Shown here: positions 1 to 11,832 of the stretch, piece by piece
How the letters are laid out: each line of letters begins with the position of its first letter
How positions within the stretch are numbered: the first letter of the stretch is position 1
Notes under the pieces: model-generated
What the model was told of the DNA's origin: nothing
Databases searched by the model: none
What the model saw: only the letters and a program-made list of their open reading frames with translations
Translations under genes and position numbers: made by a program
NCBI RefSeq assembly: GCF_000147815.2
Contig: NC_015957.1
Span: forward strand, 620,001-684,000
Reading direction: 5' to 3'
Length of the DNA stretch: 64,000 bases
DNA from: Streptomyces violaceusniger Tu 4113
Lineage (GTDB): Bacteria > Actinomycetota > Actinomycetes > Streptomycetales > Streptomycetaceae

Positions 1-696
1 CGCCAGACCGAGCCCCATGGCGAGGGCGACCAGCCGGGCCTGGGCGCCGTCGTGGAGGTCGCGCTCGATGCGGCGCAGATCCGCGGCGGCGGTGTCGACC
101 ACCGTGCCCCGGTCCGACTCCAGCTCGGCGATCCGCCGCTCCAGCTCATCGGAGGGGAACAGCAGCCCGCGCACCATCGCCCGGTCCACATGCGTCAGCC
201 CCCGGGCAATCCACGGCAGCACCGGCCAGGCGATGAACAGCGAGGTCAGGGTGAGAGCGAAGGTGACCACCGCCCACGGCAGCCGGACCAGGGCGTACAG
301 CGTGGCACGCCAGCCGACCGGATCCCGCAGACTCGTCCACAACCGGCTGAGGACGCCACTGCCCGGCCGGTACGGCAGGGGGCTGGGCTCATCGATGCGC
401 ACCAAGAGCAGTGACCTGGCGCGGTTCCGCTCGAACCGGCCGAGGAGCCGGCTGAAGCGCAGCCCCAGGGCCAGCAGCGGCAGCCCCACCACCGTGACGG
501 ACAGCCCCAGCCCTACGGCAAGCCAGACCAGCGTGAAGATGAAGCAGAGAATGCCCACCGGCAGATTGGCCAGGAGATAGGCGATCTCCTTCCAGGTCTG
601 CGCGGGAAAGGCGAACGCGGGCGGCCGCGGCAGCCGCTCGTCGCCGCGGCCACGGCCGCCGCCGTCGGGGTCGTGGACGGGGGAACTGGAGGTCAT
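1..696 (-). CDS. Sensor histidine kinase, N-terminal part (truncated by window edge)
   Basis: Only the first 232 codons are present; the ATPase domain lies beyond base 1. The ATG at 696 opens a hydrophilic leader, then two hydrophobic pairs (about residues 35-80 and 130-165) as in the membrane 'putative sensor' domain of actinobacterial kinases, then the dimerisation/phosphoacceptor helix of NarL-type kinases. The H-box reads ERDLHDGAQARLVAL, with the phosphorylated His at about residue 215. The family pairs with a LuxR-type response regulator, probably just outside the window. It is divergent from the nuo operon, leaving about 180 bp for both promoters. The signal sensed is unknown. Confidence 0.85.
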   Translation of the reverse strand, partial: MTSSSPVHDPDGGGRGRGDERLPRPPAFAFPAQTWKEIAYLLANLPVGILCFIFTLVWLAVGLGLSVTVVGLPLLALGLRFSRLLGRFERNRARSLLLVRIDEPSPLPYRPGSGVLSRLWTSLRDPVGWRATLYALVRLPWAVVTFALTLTSLFIAWPVLPWIARGLTHVDRAMVRGLLFPSDELERRIAELESDRGTVVDTAAADLRRIERDLHDGAQARLVALAMGLGLA

Positions 697-875
697 GGCA
701 GCAAGACTGCCCGGCCCGGCGGGGGGATCGCCATGGGGGTAGCCCTACCGCATGGCGGACGGGCCGCTCGGCCGGGCGCCGGCAGGGCCTAGACTTCCCG
801 TCCGTACGGATCGTCGAACACGCGAGGTCGACGAGGAGCGGGCAGGGACCACGAGACCAGGGAGCGAGGGCGGAC

Positions 876-1298
876 GTGCCGGAGGCGACGACCGTACACA
901 CCATGAGTGGCGCCGGCGTCCAGCTCGCGGACGGCTACTTCTACGGCTATACGGTAGTCGGACTGCTGGCGGCGATCGGCGTGATCTTCGTCGCCGTGGC
1001 CTTCGGGGCCGGGCGGCTGCTGCGGCCCGTCGTGCCGACGCCGGAGAAGCTGCTGACCTACGAGTGCGGAGTGGACCCGGTGGGCGAGGGCTGGGCCCAC
1101 ACCCAGGTCCGTTACTACGTCTACGCTTTTCTGTATGTGATTTTCGCCGTGGACTCGATCTTCTTGTTCCCGTGGGCGACGGTTTTCGCGGCGCCCGGCT
1201 TCGGGGCCGCCACGCTGGTGGAGATGTTCATCTTCCTCGGGTTCCTCGCCGTAGGTCTGCTGTACGCATGGAAGAAGGGCGTCCTGGAGTGGACGTGA
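876..1298 (+). CDS. nuoA: NADH-quinone oxidoreductase subunit A (second nuo cluster)
   Basis: 140 residues with three hydrophobic segments (about 20-42, 78-100, 105-130) and the conserved TYECG of NuoA/ND3 in the first matrix-side loop. NuoA sits at the junction of the membrane arm and the quinone site of complex I. The GTG at 876 has an AGGG ribosome site about six bases upstream; an in-frame ATG at 903 is the alternative and would remove nine residues. First gene of a ten-gene operon; its TGA overlaps the nuoB GTG by four bases. Confidence 0.9.
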   Translation: MPEATTVHTMSGAGVQLADGYFYGYTVVGLLAAIGVIFVAVAFGAGRLLRPVVPTPEKLLTYECGVDPVGEGWAHTQVRYYVYAFLYVIFAVDSIFLFPWATVFAAPGFGAATLVEMFIFLGFLAVGLLYAWKKGVLEWT

Positions 1299-1984
1299 CA
1301 CCGAACCCGACGCCGAACCCGACGCCGACGCCGGCCGCCTCGGCGGTCCCCGCGCCGGTCCCCGCATCGGTCCCCGCCTCCGCTCCGGTGGACCTGCCGG
1401 AGCCGCGCCGTCTCGGCACGCTGGCCCGGCTGGCTCCCGAGCCGATGAAGGTGGTCCTGAACTGGGGCCGCCGCTACAGCCTGTGGGTCTTCAACTTCGG
1501 GCTCGCCTGCTGCGCGATCGAATTCATCGCCGCGTCGATGGCCCGCCACGACTTCATCCGGCTCGGCGTGATCCCCTTCGCGCCGGGGCCGCGCCAGGCC
1601 GACCTGATGGTCGTCTCCGGCACGGTCACGGACAAGATGGCGCCCGCGGTCAAGCGGCTGTACGAGCAGATGCCGGAGCCGAAGTACGTGATCTCCTTCG
1701 GGGCCTGCTCGAACTGCGGCGGCCCCTACTGGGACTCGTACGCCGTGACGAAGGGCGTCGACCAGATCATCCCCGTCGACGTCTACGTCCCCGGCTGCCC
1801 GCCCCGGCCCGAGGCGCTGCTGCAGGGCATCCTCAAGCTCCAGGAGAAGATCGCGCGCGAGTCGCTGGGCGAGCGCTACGGGACGTCGGGGCGCGGTGCC
1901 GAATCCACGGCCTCGGGCCGCCCGTCCGCGGCCGCGCTGCGCAGCGGGCTGGTCACGCCTCCGGGGCGGGAAGACACGACATGA
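1295..1984 (+). CDS. nuoB: NADH-quinone oxidoreductase subunit B
   Basis: 229 residues from the GTG at 1295, which overlaps the nuoA stop (GTGA) and has GGAG five bases upstream. After a Pro/Thr/Ala-rich N-terminal stretch of about 40 residues the NuoB fold is complete. The cysteines expected to bind iron-sulfur cluster N2 are visible: the CC pair in GLACCAIEF, one in FGACSNCGG and one in [10 protein letters not shown]2 is the last cluster before quinone, so this subunit looks competent for electron transfer. The C-terminal 35 residues are low complexity. Confidence 0.93.
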   Translation: MTPNPTPNPTPTPAASAVPAPVPASVPASAPVDLPEPRRLGTLARLAPEPMKVVLNWGRRYSLWVFNFGLACCAIEFIAASMARHDFIRLGVIPFAPGPRQADLMVVSGTVTDKMAPAVKRLYEQMPEPKYVISFGACSNCGGPYWDSYAVTKGVDQIIPVDVYVPGCPPRPEALLQGILKLQEKIARESLGERYGTSGRGAESTASGRPSAAALRSGLVTPPGREDTT

Positions 1985-3720
1985 CCGAGCCGAACGAGAC
2001 GCCGGAGCGGAACGAGACGCCGGAGGCCGCAGAGGTCGAGCCCGCAGAGGTCGAGCCGGCGGAGGTGGCGGAGCCCGCTGCGGTGGCCGCCCCGCCCGTG
2101 GGCTGGCTGCCGCGTTCCGCCACCGAGCTGTTCGGCGAGGGCGCCACGGCGGAGGAGGCGTACGACCTGCTCACCGTCGACGTCCCGGCCGACTCCTGGA
2201 TCGCGTCGCTGGAGACGGCCCGCGACACCCTCGGCTGCAGCTACTTCGACTGGCTGAGCGCGGTCGACGAGCCGGGCACCGGCTTCCGGGTGGCCGCGTA
2301 CGTCGTCGCCCTCGGCGGGAGCGGGGGCGCGGGTGCGGCCGGGAGCGGGGGCGCGGGTGCGGCCGGGCGCGCGGTGCGCGGTCTGCTGGTGCGCACCACC
2401 GTGCCGCACGACGCGGCCGCGCTGCCGACCGCGACCGGCGTCTATGCCGGGGCGGCCTGGCATGAGCGCGAGACCCACGAGATGTTCGGCATCGGCTTCA
2501 CCGGCCACCCCGGTCTCGCGCCGCTGCTGCTCCCCGACGGCTTCGAGGGGCATCCGCTGCGCAAGGACTTCGTGCTGGCGGCCCGGGTCGTCAAGGCATG
2601 GCCGGGCGCGAAGGAGCCGGGGGAGTCGGGCACCGGCCACGCCCCCAAGCGACGGCAGATGCTGCCGCCGGGCGTCCCCGACCCCAACGAGTGGGGCCCC
2701 CTCAAGGGCCAGCTACCCCCCGCCCCGGCCCGCCCGGCCCGCGGCGGCCCCCGCGCGGCAGGCGCCGCGGCGGGCGAGCGCCCCGCCCGCCGCACCCGCA
2801 CCGCGACAGCCGGCTCCGCGAGCCAGCGCCCGGCAGGCGCGGAGCCAACGGCGGACACTCCGACTCCGGCACCCGAACGCCCGGCGCGGCGTTCGCGCAG
2901 CGTGAGCGAGGGTTCGGCGAGCCGGCGCCCGGGGGGTGCGGAGGCGGCGGATGCTCAGAGCTCGGTGGTCCAGCGTCCGGGGAGCGGCGAGTCGGCGGCC
3001 GACTCGCACACCCCGGCGGCGGAGCGTCCGGGAGGGGCTGGGGCGGCGGGGGAGACTCCGGCCTCGGCGGGTGCGGAGGCCCCGGGTCCGGTCGAACGCC
3101 CGGCGCGGGGTTCGCGCAGCGTGAGCGAGGGTTCGGCAAGCCGGCGCCCGGGCGGTGCGGAGCCGACAGCGGACGATCAGACCCCAGCGGCCGAACGCCC
3201 GGCAGGCGCCGAGGCGGCGGGGGAGACCCATGCTCCAGAGGCCGAGCGTCCGGCGCGGCGCTCCCGTACCGCCGGTGAGGGGTCCGCGAGCCGGCGTTCG
3301 GCGGGTGCGGAGCCCACGGCGGAAGCCTCGGCCTCGGACGCGGCCGCCAGTCGGCAGGCCGCAGCCGATAAGCCCTCGGCCCCCGCCGAGCCACCGGCGC
3401 CCGAAGGCGCGGCGGCCGAAGCCCCGGCGCCCGAAGCCCCCGCGGCCGATGGCGTCGTCGAGCCCGAATCGACCGCATCCGCGTCCCCGGCGCACCCGCG
3501 GCGCCCCGCGCCGCGGACCCGATCGTCCGATGCCCCCTGGCATCACGCGCGCCCCGCGCGGGACGAGGATGCCGAGTCCCCGCGCGAGCCGGAGGCAGCG
3601 GAGGCACCGGAGGCCGGGGCAGACGGAGACGGACGAGGCGGGGAGAAACCCGACTCCGCCTCCGACACCCCCGACACCCCCGACACCAACTCCGACGACC
3701 AGCCAGGAGGCACCGCGTGA
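1981..3720 (+). CDS. nuoC: NADH-quinone oxidoreductase subunit C with a ~330-residue repetitive C-terminal extension
   Basis: The ATG at 1981 overlaps the nuoB stop (ATGA). 579 residues against roughly 200-250 for an ordinary NuoC. An acidic Glu/Pro-rich leader (1-40) precedes the 30-kDa subunit domain (about 45-205); its signature is visible as [12 protein letters not shown] followed by [10 protein letters not shown] near residues 161-198. Residues 112-129 hold a Gly/Ala insert. From about 245 onward the protein is Pro/Ala/Arg/Glu-rich with at least four imperfect copies of a unit built on [15 protein letters not shown]. The tail is in frame without a stop and runs into nuoH (GTGA overlap), so it is likely translated. 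Its role is unknown; it looks disordered and basic-acidic mixed. Confidence 0.85.
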   Translation: MTEPNETPERNETPEAAEVEPAEVEPAEVAEPAAVAAPPVGWLPRSATELFGEGATAEEAYDLLTVDVPADSWIASLETARDTLGCSYFDWLSAVDEPGTGFRVAAYVVALGGSGGAGAAGSGGAGAAGRAVRGLLVRTTVPHDAAALPTATGVYAGAAWHERETHEMFGIGFTGHPGLAPLLLPDGFEGHPLRKDFVLAARVVKAWPGAKEPGESGTGHAPKRRQMLPPGVPDPNEWGPLKGQLPPAPARPARGGPRAAGAAAGERPARRTRTATAGSASQRPAGAEPTADTPTPAPERPARRSRSVSEGSASRRPGGAEAADAQSSVVQRPGSGESAADSHTPAAERPGGAGAAGETPASAGAEAPGPVERPARGSRSVSEGSASRRPGGAEPTADDQTPAAERPAGAEAAGETHAPEAERPARRSRTAGEGSASRRSAGAEPTAEASASDAAASRQAAADKPSAPAEPPAPEGAAAEAPAPEAPAADGVVEPESTASASPAHPRRPAPRTRSSDAPWHHARPARDEDAESPREPEAAEAPEAGADGDGRGGEKPDSASDTPDTPDTNSDDQPGGTA

Positions 3721-4682
3721 ACGACGTCCTCGACGTCGCGCTGCGACTGCTCGCCCTCCTGCTCGCCTTCCTCATACTGCCCCTGCTCGTGGGGCAGACC
3801 GAGCACAAGGTCATGGCCCATATGCAGGGCCGCCTCGGGCCGATGTACGCGGGCGGGTTCCACGGATGGGCCCAGCTCGTCGCGGACGGGGTGAAGTTCG
3901 CGCAGAAGGAAGACGTCGTACCCACCGGCGCCGACCGGCGGATCTTCCAGCTCGCGCCCGCCGTCGCCCTGCTGCCGTACCTGCTCGTCCTCGTCGCGAT
4001 CCCGGTCGGCCCCGCCGAGGGCGCCGTCGGCCAGGTCGTGGACGCGGGCATCTTCTTCGTGCTCGCCGTGATGGGCGTCGGGGTGCTGGGTTCGCTGATG
4101 GCGGGCTGGGCCTCGGCGAACAAGTTCTCCCTCCTCGGGGGCCTGCGTACGGCCGCCCAGCTCATGGCGTACGAGCTGCCGATGCTGCTCACCGCCGCCT
4201 CCGTGGCGATGGCGGCGGGCACGGTCTCGCTGCCCGGCATCCTCGCGGCGTTCGAGTGGTGGTGGGTGCCGTGGCAGATCGTCGGCGGGGTGGTGTTCTT
4301 CACCGCCGGTCTCGCCGAGCTGCAGCGTCCGCCGTTCGACGCGCCGGTCGCCGACTCCGAGATCATCTTCGGTGCGTACACCGAGTACACCGGGCTGCGG
4401 TTCGCGCTCTTCCTGCTCGCCGAGTACGCGGGCATCGTCATCCTGTGCGGGCTGACCACCGTCCTCTTCCTCGGCGGCTGGCACGGTCCGTTCGCCGACG
4501 GCCTCGGCTGGCTGTGGACGCTGCTGAAGACGGCCGTCCTCGCCTTCGTCGTGATCTGGTTGCGGGTCAGCTATCCGCGGCTGCGCGAGGACCAGCTACA
4601 GCGGTTCGCCTGGACCTGCCTCATTCCGCTCTCACTGGCCCAGATCGCCCTCACCGGCGTCGTCAAGGTGGTGATCTCCTGA
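3717..4682 (+). CDS. nuoH: NADH-quinone oxidoreductase subunit H
   Basis: 321 residues, about eight membrane helices, usual NuoH length. Conserved pieces include the helix/loop with [16 protein letters not shown] at the quinone channel entrance and [16 protein letters not shown] with the EYTG stretch that follows. NuoH joins the membrane arm to the NuoB/NuoD quinone site. The GTG start overlaps the nuoC stop; its own TGA overlaps the nuoI ATG (TGATG), implying tight translational coupling. In this operon NuoH directly follows NuoC, where D, E, F and G would normally stand. Confidence 0.93.
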   Translation: MNDVLDVALRLLALLLAFLILPLLVGQTEHKVMAHMQGRLGPMYAGGFHGWAQLVADGVKFAQKEDVVPTGADRRIFQLAPAVALLPYLLVLVAIPVGPAEGAVGQVVDAGIFFVLAVMGVGVLGSLMAGWASANKFSLLGGLRTAAQLMAYELPMLLTAASVAMAAGTVSLPGILAAFEWWWVPWQIVGGVVFFTAGLAELQRPPFDAPVADSEIIFGAYTEYTGLRFALFLLAEYAGIVILCGLTTVLFLGGWHGPFADGLGWLWTLLKTAVLAFVVIWLRVSYPRLREDQLQRFAWTCLIPLSLAQIALTGVVKVVIS

Positions 4683-5383
4683 TGGGCATCCCCGGATCCG
4701 GCCTGGCCAAGGGCCTGGCCGTCACCCTCCGCACGATGACCCGGAAGTCGCACACCGCGCAGTATCCGGACGCGCAGCCCGAGTTGCCGCCCCGTACCCG
4801 CGGGGTGATCGGGCTGTTCGAGGAGAACTGCACGGTCTGCATGCTGTGCGCCCGCGAATGCCCGGACTGGTGCATCTATATCGACTCGCACAAGGAGACC
4901 GTCCCCCCGGCCGCCCCCGGCGGGCGCGAGCGCAGCCGCAATGTGCTGGACCGGTTCGCGATCGACTTCGCCCTGTGCATGTACTGCGGTATCTGCATCG
5001 AGGTGTGTCCTTTCGACGCGCTCTTCTGGTCGCCGGAGTTCGAGTACGCGGAGGAGGACATCCGCGATCTCACCCATGAGCGGGACAAGCTCCGCGAGTG
5101 GATGTGGACGGTGCCCGCGCCGCCCGCGCTCGACCCGCGCGCTGAGGAGCCCAAGGAGATCGGCGCCGCCCGTAAGGCCGCCGACAAGCTCGCCGCCGCG
5201 GAGGCCGCGGCCGCCGCCGAGGCCGCGCAGGCCGAGGCGGAGCACGCCTCCGACACGAGCGACGGGCCCAACGGGACCAACGCGAGCGACGGGACCAACG
5301 CGAGCGACGGGCCCAACGCGAGCGACGGGGCCGACAGGACCAACGGCACCGACGGATCCGACGGAAACGGAGCCGCCACGTGA
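4682..5383 (+). CDS. nuoI: NADH-quinone oxidoreductase subunit I (2x[4Fe-4S] ferredoxin-like) with repetitive tail
   Basis: 233 residues. Both tetranuclear cluster motifs are intact: [12 protein letters not shown] (about 51-62) and [12 protein letters not shown] (about 99-110), corresponding to clusters N6a and N6b. After the ferredoxin core (to about 155) comes an Ala/Glu-rich helix-prone stretch and then a Ser/Asp/Gly/Asn/Thr repeat encoded by 18-bp tandem units. The start overlaps the nuoH stop (TGATG). Because no upstream electron-input subunits are encoded here, the donor to these clusters is unknown. Confidence 0.92.
   Translation: MGIPGSGLAKGLAVTLRTMTRKSHTAQYPDAQPELPPRTRGVIGLFEENCTVCMLCARECPDWCIYIDSHKETVPPAAPGGRERSRNVLDRFAIDFALCMYCGICIEVCPFDALFWSPEFEYAEEDIRDLTHERDKLREWMWTVPAPPALDPRAEEPKEIGAARKAADKLAAAEAAAAAEAAQAEAEHASDTSDGPNGTNASDGTNASDGPNASDGADRTNGTDGSDGNGAAT
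5279..5332 (+). repeat. Three tandem 18-bp units inside nuoI
   Basis: Three consecutive copies (5279-5296, 5297-5314, 5315-5332) of AACGCGAGCGACGGGNCC, encoding NASDGX. A degenerate copy precedes it at 5252-5269. The repeat is a multiple of three, so copy-number change would keep nuoI in frame. Confidence 0.9.
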
Positions 5384-5964
5384 GTCCCGCGGTCCACCTG
5401 GCCGCCACCGGCCACGGGTTCCTGTCGCCGACCGGCGTCGAGATCGCCTTCCTGCTGGTGGGCATCGCGACCCTCGGCGCGGCCGTCCTCACCGTCACCA
5501 CCAAGCAACTGGTGCACGCCGCCCTATGGCTGGTGGTGGCGCTCGGCGGCATCGCCGTGGAGTACCTCCTGCTCACGGCGGAGTTCATCGCCTGGGTGCA
5601 GGTGCTGATCTACGTCGGCTCCGTCGTCGTCCTCCTCCTCTTCGGGCTGATGCTCACCAAGGCGCCCATCGGCCCCTCCCCGGACGCCGATTCGGGCAAC
5701 CGCCCGGCCGCGCTCGCGGTGGCCGTGGCCGCCGCGGGCGTCCTGGTGTGGGTGGTCGTGGACGCCTTCCGGACCACCTGGATCGAGCTCGACAAGGGCG
5801 TCCAGGGCTCCACCGCCGTCTCCGGTGAGAGCCTCTTCCGCCACTGGGTGCTGCCGTTCGAGGCGCTGTCCGTGCTCCTCCTCGCCGCGCTCGTCGGCGC
5901 GATCGTCCTGTCCCGTAAGACCGCCGAACCGCGGGACGCCCAGAGCGGCAAGGAGAAGCGCTGA
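5380..5964 (+). CDS. nuoJ: NADH-quinone oxidoreductase subunit J
   Basis: 194 residues, five predicted membrane helices, with the ND6-type segment [18 protein letters not shown] followed by [18 protein letters not shown], which carries the conserved pi-bulge region of the family. GTG start overlapping the nuoI stop; TGATG junction to nuoK. A soluble Lys/Arg/Glu tail closes the protein. Confidence 0.92.
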   Translation: MSPAVHLAATGHGFLSPTGVEIAFLLVGIATLGAAVLTVTTKQLVHAALWLVVALGGIAVEYLLLTAEFIAWVQVLIYVGSVVVLLLFGLMLTKAPIGPSPDADSGNRPAALAVAVAAAGVLVWVVVDAFRTTWIELDKGVQGSTAVSGESLFRHWVLPFEALSVLLLAALVGAIVLSRKTAEPRDAQSGKEKR

Positions 5965-6361
5965 TGCACCTCGCCTACCCCGCCGTGCTCGCCGTCCTCC
6001 TCTTCTGCACGGGCCTGTACGGCGTCCTCGCCCGCCGCAACGCGATCCTGATGCTGATGTCGGTCGAGCTGATGCTCAACGCCGTCAACCTCAACCTCGT
6101 CGCCTTCGACGTCTGGCTCCGCGACACCCTGCACGCGGGCCAGGCCCTGACCCTCTTCACCATCGCCATCGCCGCCGCCGAGATCGGCATCGGCCTCGCC
6201 ATCGTCCTCCTCGTCCACCGCAACCGCGGCACCGCCGACGTCGACAGACTCCGGGACCTGGCCGACCCCCCGTCGGACGGCCAGGACCCGATGGACGACA
6301 GCATGGCAGCCCCCACTGACAACGCCGCCGACCAGGCACGACGCGCCCGGAGGCAGACCGC

Positions 6362-6365
<4 letters not shown>
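5964..6365 (+). CDS. nuoK: NADH-quinone oxidoreductase subunit K
   Basis: 133 residues; three membrane helices in the first 90 with the acidic residue in [16 protein letters not shown] and the second in [14 protein letters not shown], both expected in the proton path of NuoK/MrpC proteins. The C-terminal 35 residues are hydrophilic, longer than the roughly 100-residue norm. TGATG junction upstream, GTGA overlap with nuoL downstream. Confidence 0.92.
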
Positions 6366-8380
<2,015 letters not shown>

Positions 8381-8383
8381 CCC

Positions 8384-9997
8384 GTGAACCACACCGTCCT
8401 GCAACTCCTCCTCGCCGCCCTGGTCGTGCTCCCCCTGCTCGGCAGCGTCACCGCCCTGCTCCCGGCCCCGCCCGGGCTGCGCGGCCGCGGGCCGGACCAG
8501 GCCGTACTGCGCCACGGCGTGACCGTCACCGGAGTGGTGCTCGCCGCCGCCATCGCCCTGGCCGCCGGTTTCGACCACGACCACCCGGCCAGGATGCAGG
8601 CCCAGACGGACATCGGCTGGATCCCGGCGCTGGACATCCGCATCCACCTCGGCGTGGACGGCGTCTCGCTGCCGCTGCTCGTGCTGACCGCGCTGCTGAC
8701 CTTCCTCAGCGCGCTCTACGCCTACTTCAACCGGCCCGCCGGGCCGTCCCCCAGGGCCTTCGTCGCGCTGCTGCTGCTCCTCGAGTCCGGCACCCTGGCC
8801 AGCTTCGCGGTGCTGGACCTGATGCTGTTCTTCCTGGCGTTCGAGATGGTCCTCATCCCGATGTACTTCCTCATCAACCGGTGGGGCAGCGGCGAACGGG
8901 ACCGTGCCGCCTGGCGGTTCATCCTCTACACACTGCTCGGCTCCGTCGTCATGCTGCTCGGCCTGCTCCTCGTCGGGCTGGGGGGCGGCACCTTCGACAT
9001 GGTGGCACTCGCCAGCACTGCATCCGATAGCGCCTCCGGCGCGGGGGGCTCCGGGCTCAGCCACACCACCCAGTTGATCGCGGCCCTCGCCATCATCGTC
9101 GGACTCGCCGTCAAGGCCCCCATGTGGCCTTTGCACAGCTGGCTGCCCGACGCCCATACCGCCGCCCCCACCGTCGGCTCGGTGCTGCTGGCGGGCGTGC
9201 TGCTCAAGATGGGCACGTACGGGCTGGTCCGCATCGTGCTGCCGATCACCCCCGGGGCGGCCCACACCTACGCGCCCTACCTCGCCGCGTTCGCCGTGGT
9301 CGGCATCATCTACGGATCCCTCGCCTGCCTGGCCCTGGCCCGCACCGGCGCCAAGGGCGACCTCAAGCGCCTGATCGCCTACTCCTCCGTCGGCCATATG
9401 GGCTTCGTGCTGCTGGGCATCGCGACCCTCACCCCCACCGGCGTGAACGGCGCGCTCTTCGCCAACATCGCCCACGGCCTGATCACCGGACTGCTCTTCT
9501 TCCTCGTCGGCGCCCTCAAGGACCGCTCCGGCACCACCGACCTCGACCAGCTCGCGGGCACCAGCGGCGCCGCCCTGTACGGCAGGGCGCCGCGCCTGGG
9601 CGGACTGCTCGCCTTCGGCGCCGTGGCCTCCCTGGGGCTGCCCGGACTCGCCGGGTTCTGGGGCGAGATGCTCGCCATGTTCGGCGCCTTCGACCCCGCC
9701 GACGGGCTCAGCCGCCCGGCGTATCTCACCTATATGGCGTTCGCCGGCTTCGGCACCCTGCTCACCGCCGCCTACATGCTCATCGTCGTACGCCGCGTCT
9801 GCATGGGTGACCATCCGATCGAGCCCCGCGTCGGGACCGAGCCCGAGCGGCCCGCCCTCGCCGACGTCCGCGGCTATGAATTCGCCGCCTGGAGCCCCCT
9901 GGTGGCCCTCACCGTCCTCGCCGGACTGTGGCCCGCGGCCCTCCTCGGCCTCACCGACCCGGCCGTGCAGCAGCTCCTCGCGGGAGGCAACCGATGA
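8384..9997 (+). CDS. nuoM: NADH-quinone oxidoreductase subunit M (antiporter-like)
   Basis: 537 residues, usual length. Shows MLFFLAFEMVLIPMYFLI with the key membrane glutamate, PLHSWLPDAHTAAPTVGSV and the DLKRLIAYSSVGHMGFV helix of proton-pumping antiporter-like subunits. GTG start three bases after nuoL; ATGA overlap with nuoN. Together with nuoL and nuoN this gives three potential proton channels. Confidence 0.94.
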   Translation: MNHTVLQLLLAALVVLPLLGSVTALLPAPPGLRGRGPDQAVLRHGVTVTGVVLAAAIALAAGFDHDHPARMQAQTDIGWIPALDIRIHLGVDGVSLPLLVLTALLTFLSALYAYFNRPAGPSPRAFVALLLLLESGTLASFAVLDLMLFFLAFEMVLIPMYFLINRWGSGERDRAAWRFILYTLLGSVVMLLGLLLVGLGGGTFDMVALASTASDSASGAGGSGLSHTTQLIAALAIIVGLAVKAPMWPLHSWLPDAHTAAPTVGSVLLAGVLLKMGTYGLVRIVLPITPGAAHTYAPYLAAFAVVGIIYGSLACLALARTGAKGDLKRLIAYSSVGHMGFVLLGIATLTPTGVNGALFANIAHGLITGLLFFLVGALKDRSGTTDLDQLAGTSGAALYGRAPRLGGLLAFGAVASLGLPGLAGFWGEMLAMFGAFDPADGLSRPAYLTYMAFAGFGTLLTAAYMLIVVRRVCMGDHPIEPRVGTEPERPALADVRGYEFAAWSPLVALTVLAGLWPAALLGLTDPAVQQLLAGGNR

Positions 9998-11577
9998 CTG
10001 CGAACGCCACGAGCCTGGCCACCAGCCTCGTCCAGTCCGTCGACTGGCTCGCCGTCGCACCGCCCACCATCGCGGCCCTGGCCGGCCTCGCCGTCCTCGT
10101 CGCGGACCTCTTCCTGCCCGAGCGCAGGAAGCATCTGCTGGGCTGGGGAGCGATAGCGGGACTGGCCCTGGCCGCGCTCGCCCTGCTGCCGCTGCTGGAC
10201 GGCGACCGCTCCACCTTCTGCCTGACCAGCGGCGCCCACGCGTGCAGCTACACGGCCGACACCTTCACCCTCGTCATCCAGTTCCTCGTGCTCGGCGGGG
10301 CGCTGCTCACCGGGCTGCTGTCCTTCAGCGCTCTCGACGACCTCAAACTCCCGGCGGGCGAATTCTGGTTCCTGCTGCTGTCCTCGGCCGCCGGGGCGGC
10401 TCTGCTGCCCGCCTCCCGCGATCTGGCGACCCTGGTCATCGCCCTCGAAGTGGCCTCGCTCCCGGCCTTCGCCCTGGTGGGCCTGCGCCGTGGCGACCGC
10501 CTGTCCTCCGAGGCCGCGCTGAAGTTCTTCCTCTCCTCGGTCACCGCGACCGCCGTGATGCTGCTCGGCGTCAGCTTCGTCTACGCCGCCACCGGCAGCC
10601 TCCATCTGTCCCGGATCGCGGATGCCCTCACCCATGTCGACCCGCGGCTCGACACGCTCGCCCAGGCGGGGGTCGTGCTCACCCTGGTGGGCTTCGCGTT
10701 CAAGACCGCCGCCGTGCCCTTCCACTTCTGGGTGCCCGACACCTACGTCGGCGCCCCCGTGCCCGTCGCGGCGTATCTATCGGTCGTCGGTAAGGCGGTC
10801 GGCTTCTCCGGCCTCATCCTGGTGACCGTCCTCGCCTTCCCCTCCTACGCCGATGTGTGGGGCCCGGCCGTCGCCGTCCTGGCCGCCCTCACCATGACCG
10901 CGGGGAACGCCGCGGCGCTGCGCCAGCGCCCGGAGCGCGCCTTCAGCGCCGTACGCCTGCTCGCCTGGTCCTCCGTCGCCCAGGCGGGCTATCTGCTGGT
11001 CCCGATCGCCGCGGCCGGCTACGCGGACTCCGCCAAGGACGCCTCCCGCGCCATCGGCTCCACCGTCGCGTACGCCCTGATGTACGCGGCCGTGAACCTC
11101 GGCGCCTTCGCCGTGGCCGCCCTGGTGGCCCGTACGAGCCCGGCCAACCGCCTCACCGACTACCGCGGGCTGTACGCGGCCCGCCCGGCCGCCGCCCTGG
11201 CGCTCGGCTTCTTCCTCCTGTGCCTGGCCGGGCTGCCCCCGGGCGTCATCGGGCTCTTTGCCAAGGTGACCGTCTTCTCGGCGGCCGTGGACGCGGGGCT
11301 GGGCTGGCTCGCGGTGGTGATGGCGCTCAACGTGGTCGTGGCGCTCTACTACTACCTCCAGTGGACGGCGCTGCTCTTCCGCGCCCCCGAGCCCGCCGCC
11401 GGGGCGGAGCCCGCGCCCGCCGCCGGGGCGGAGCCCGCGCCCGCCGCCGGGGCGGCCGTCGCCCGCCCGCGCGCCATTCCCCTTACGGCGGCCATCGGCC
11501 TCACCGCGGTCGTCGGCATCGCCCTGTCCGGCGCCCCGCAGCTCGTCCTGCGGTTCGCCTCGGACACCCTGCTGTAA
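9994..11577 (+). CDS. nuoN: NADH-quinone oxidoreductase subunit N
   Basis: 527 residues, antiporter-like fold; FHFWVPDTYVGAPVPVAAYL corresponds to the conserved HxWxPDxYxGAP loop. GTG-rich, ATG start at 9994 overlapping the nuoM stop. Near the C-terminus (about residues 466-488, bases 11390-11458) an EPAPAAGA unit is repeated by near-perfect 24-bp tandem DNA repeats, in a loop before the last helix. Last gene of the operon. Confidence 0.93.
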   Translation: MTANATSLATSLVQSVDWLAVAPPTIAALAGLAVLVADLFLPERRKHLLGWGAIAGLALAALALLPLLDGDRSTFCLTSGAHACSYTADTFTLVIQFLVLGGALLTGLLSFSALDDLKLPAGEFWFLLLSSAAGAALLPASRDLATLVIALEVASLPAFALVGLRRGDRLSSEAALKFFLSSVTATAVMLLGVSFVYAATGSLHLSRIADALTHVDPRLDTLAQAGVVLTLVGFAFKTAAVPFHFWVPDTYVGAPVPVAAYLSVVGKAVGFSGLILVTVLAFPSYADVWGPAVAVLAALTMTAGNAAALRQRPERAFSAVRLLAWSSVAQAGYLLVPIAAAGYADSAKDASRAIGSTVAYALMYAAVNLGAFAVAALVARTSPANRLTDYRGLYAARPAAALALGFFLLCLAGLPPGVIGLFAKVTVFSAAVDAGLGWLAVVMALNVVVALYYYLQWTALLFRAPEPAAGAEPAPAAGAEPAPAAGAAVARPRAIPLTAAIGLTAVVGIALSGAPQLVLRFASDTLL

Positions 11578-11610
11578 ACCGCTCCCGCGTCCGCCGCGGG
11601 TCTCCGTTCG

Positions 11611-11650
11611 CCCTACTTACGGCCGCCATCGGCCTCAACTCGGTCATCGG
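11611..11650 (+). repeat. Partial duplicate of the nuoN 3' end
   Basis: The stretch around 11617-11650 (CTTACGGCCGCCATCGGCCT and onward) repeats, with a few changes, the nuoN codons at about 11482-11518 (CTTACGGCGGCCATCGGCCT and onward), 135 bp downstream of the original. It looks like a decayed short duplication; no gene is supported in 11578-11832. Confidence 0.6.
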
Positions 11651-11832
11651 CCACCGGCCGTGCGGGCGGTCGGATCCGGCCGTGCGGGCCGTCGGCATCG
11701 GCCGCGCGCCCGCACCCGTGTGCACAAGGGAACTGGTGCCCTTCGCCTGGCGTTGACTTTTTCAGGAGGGTCCACTGGAAGGTGGAGACACCAGGCAAAG
11801 CGTTCCCCTGCGGCACAACGGGAGGGCACACA

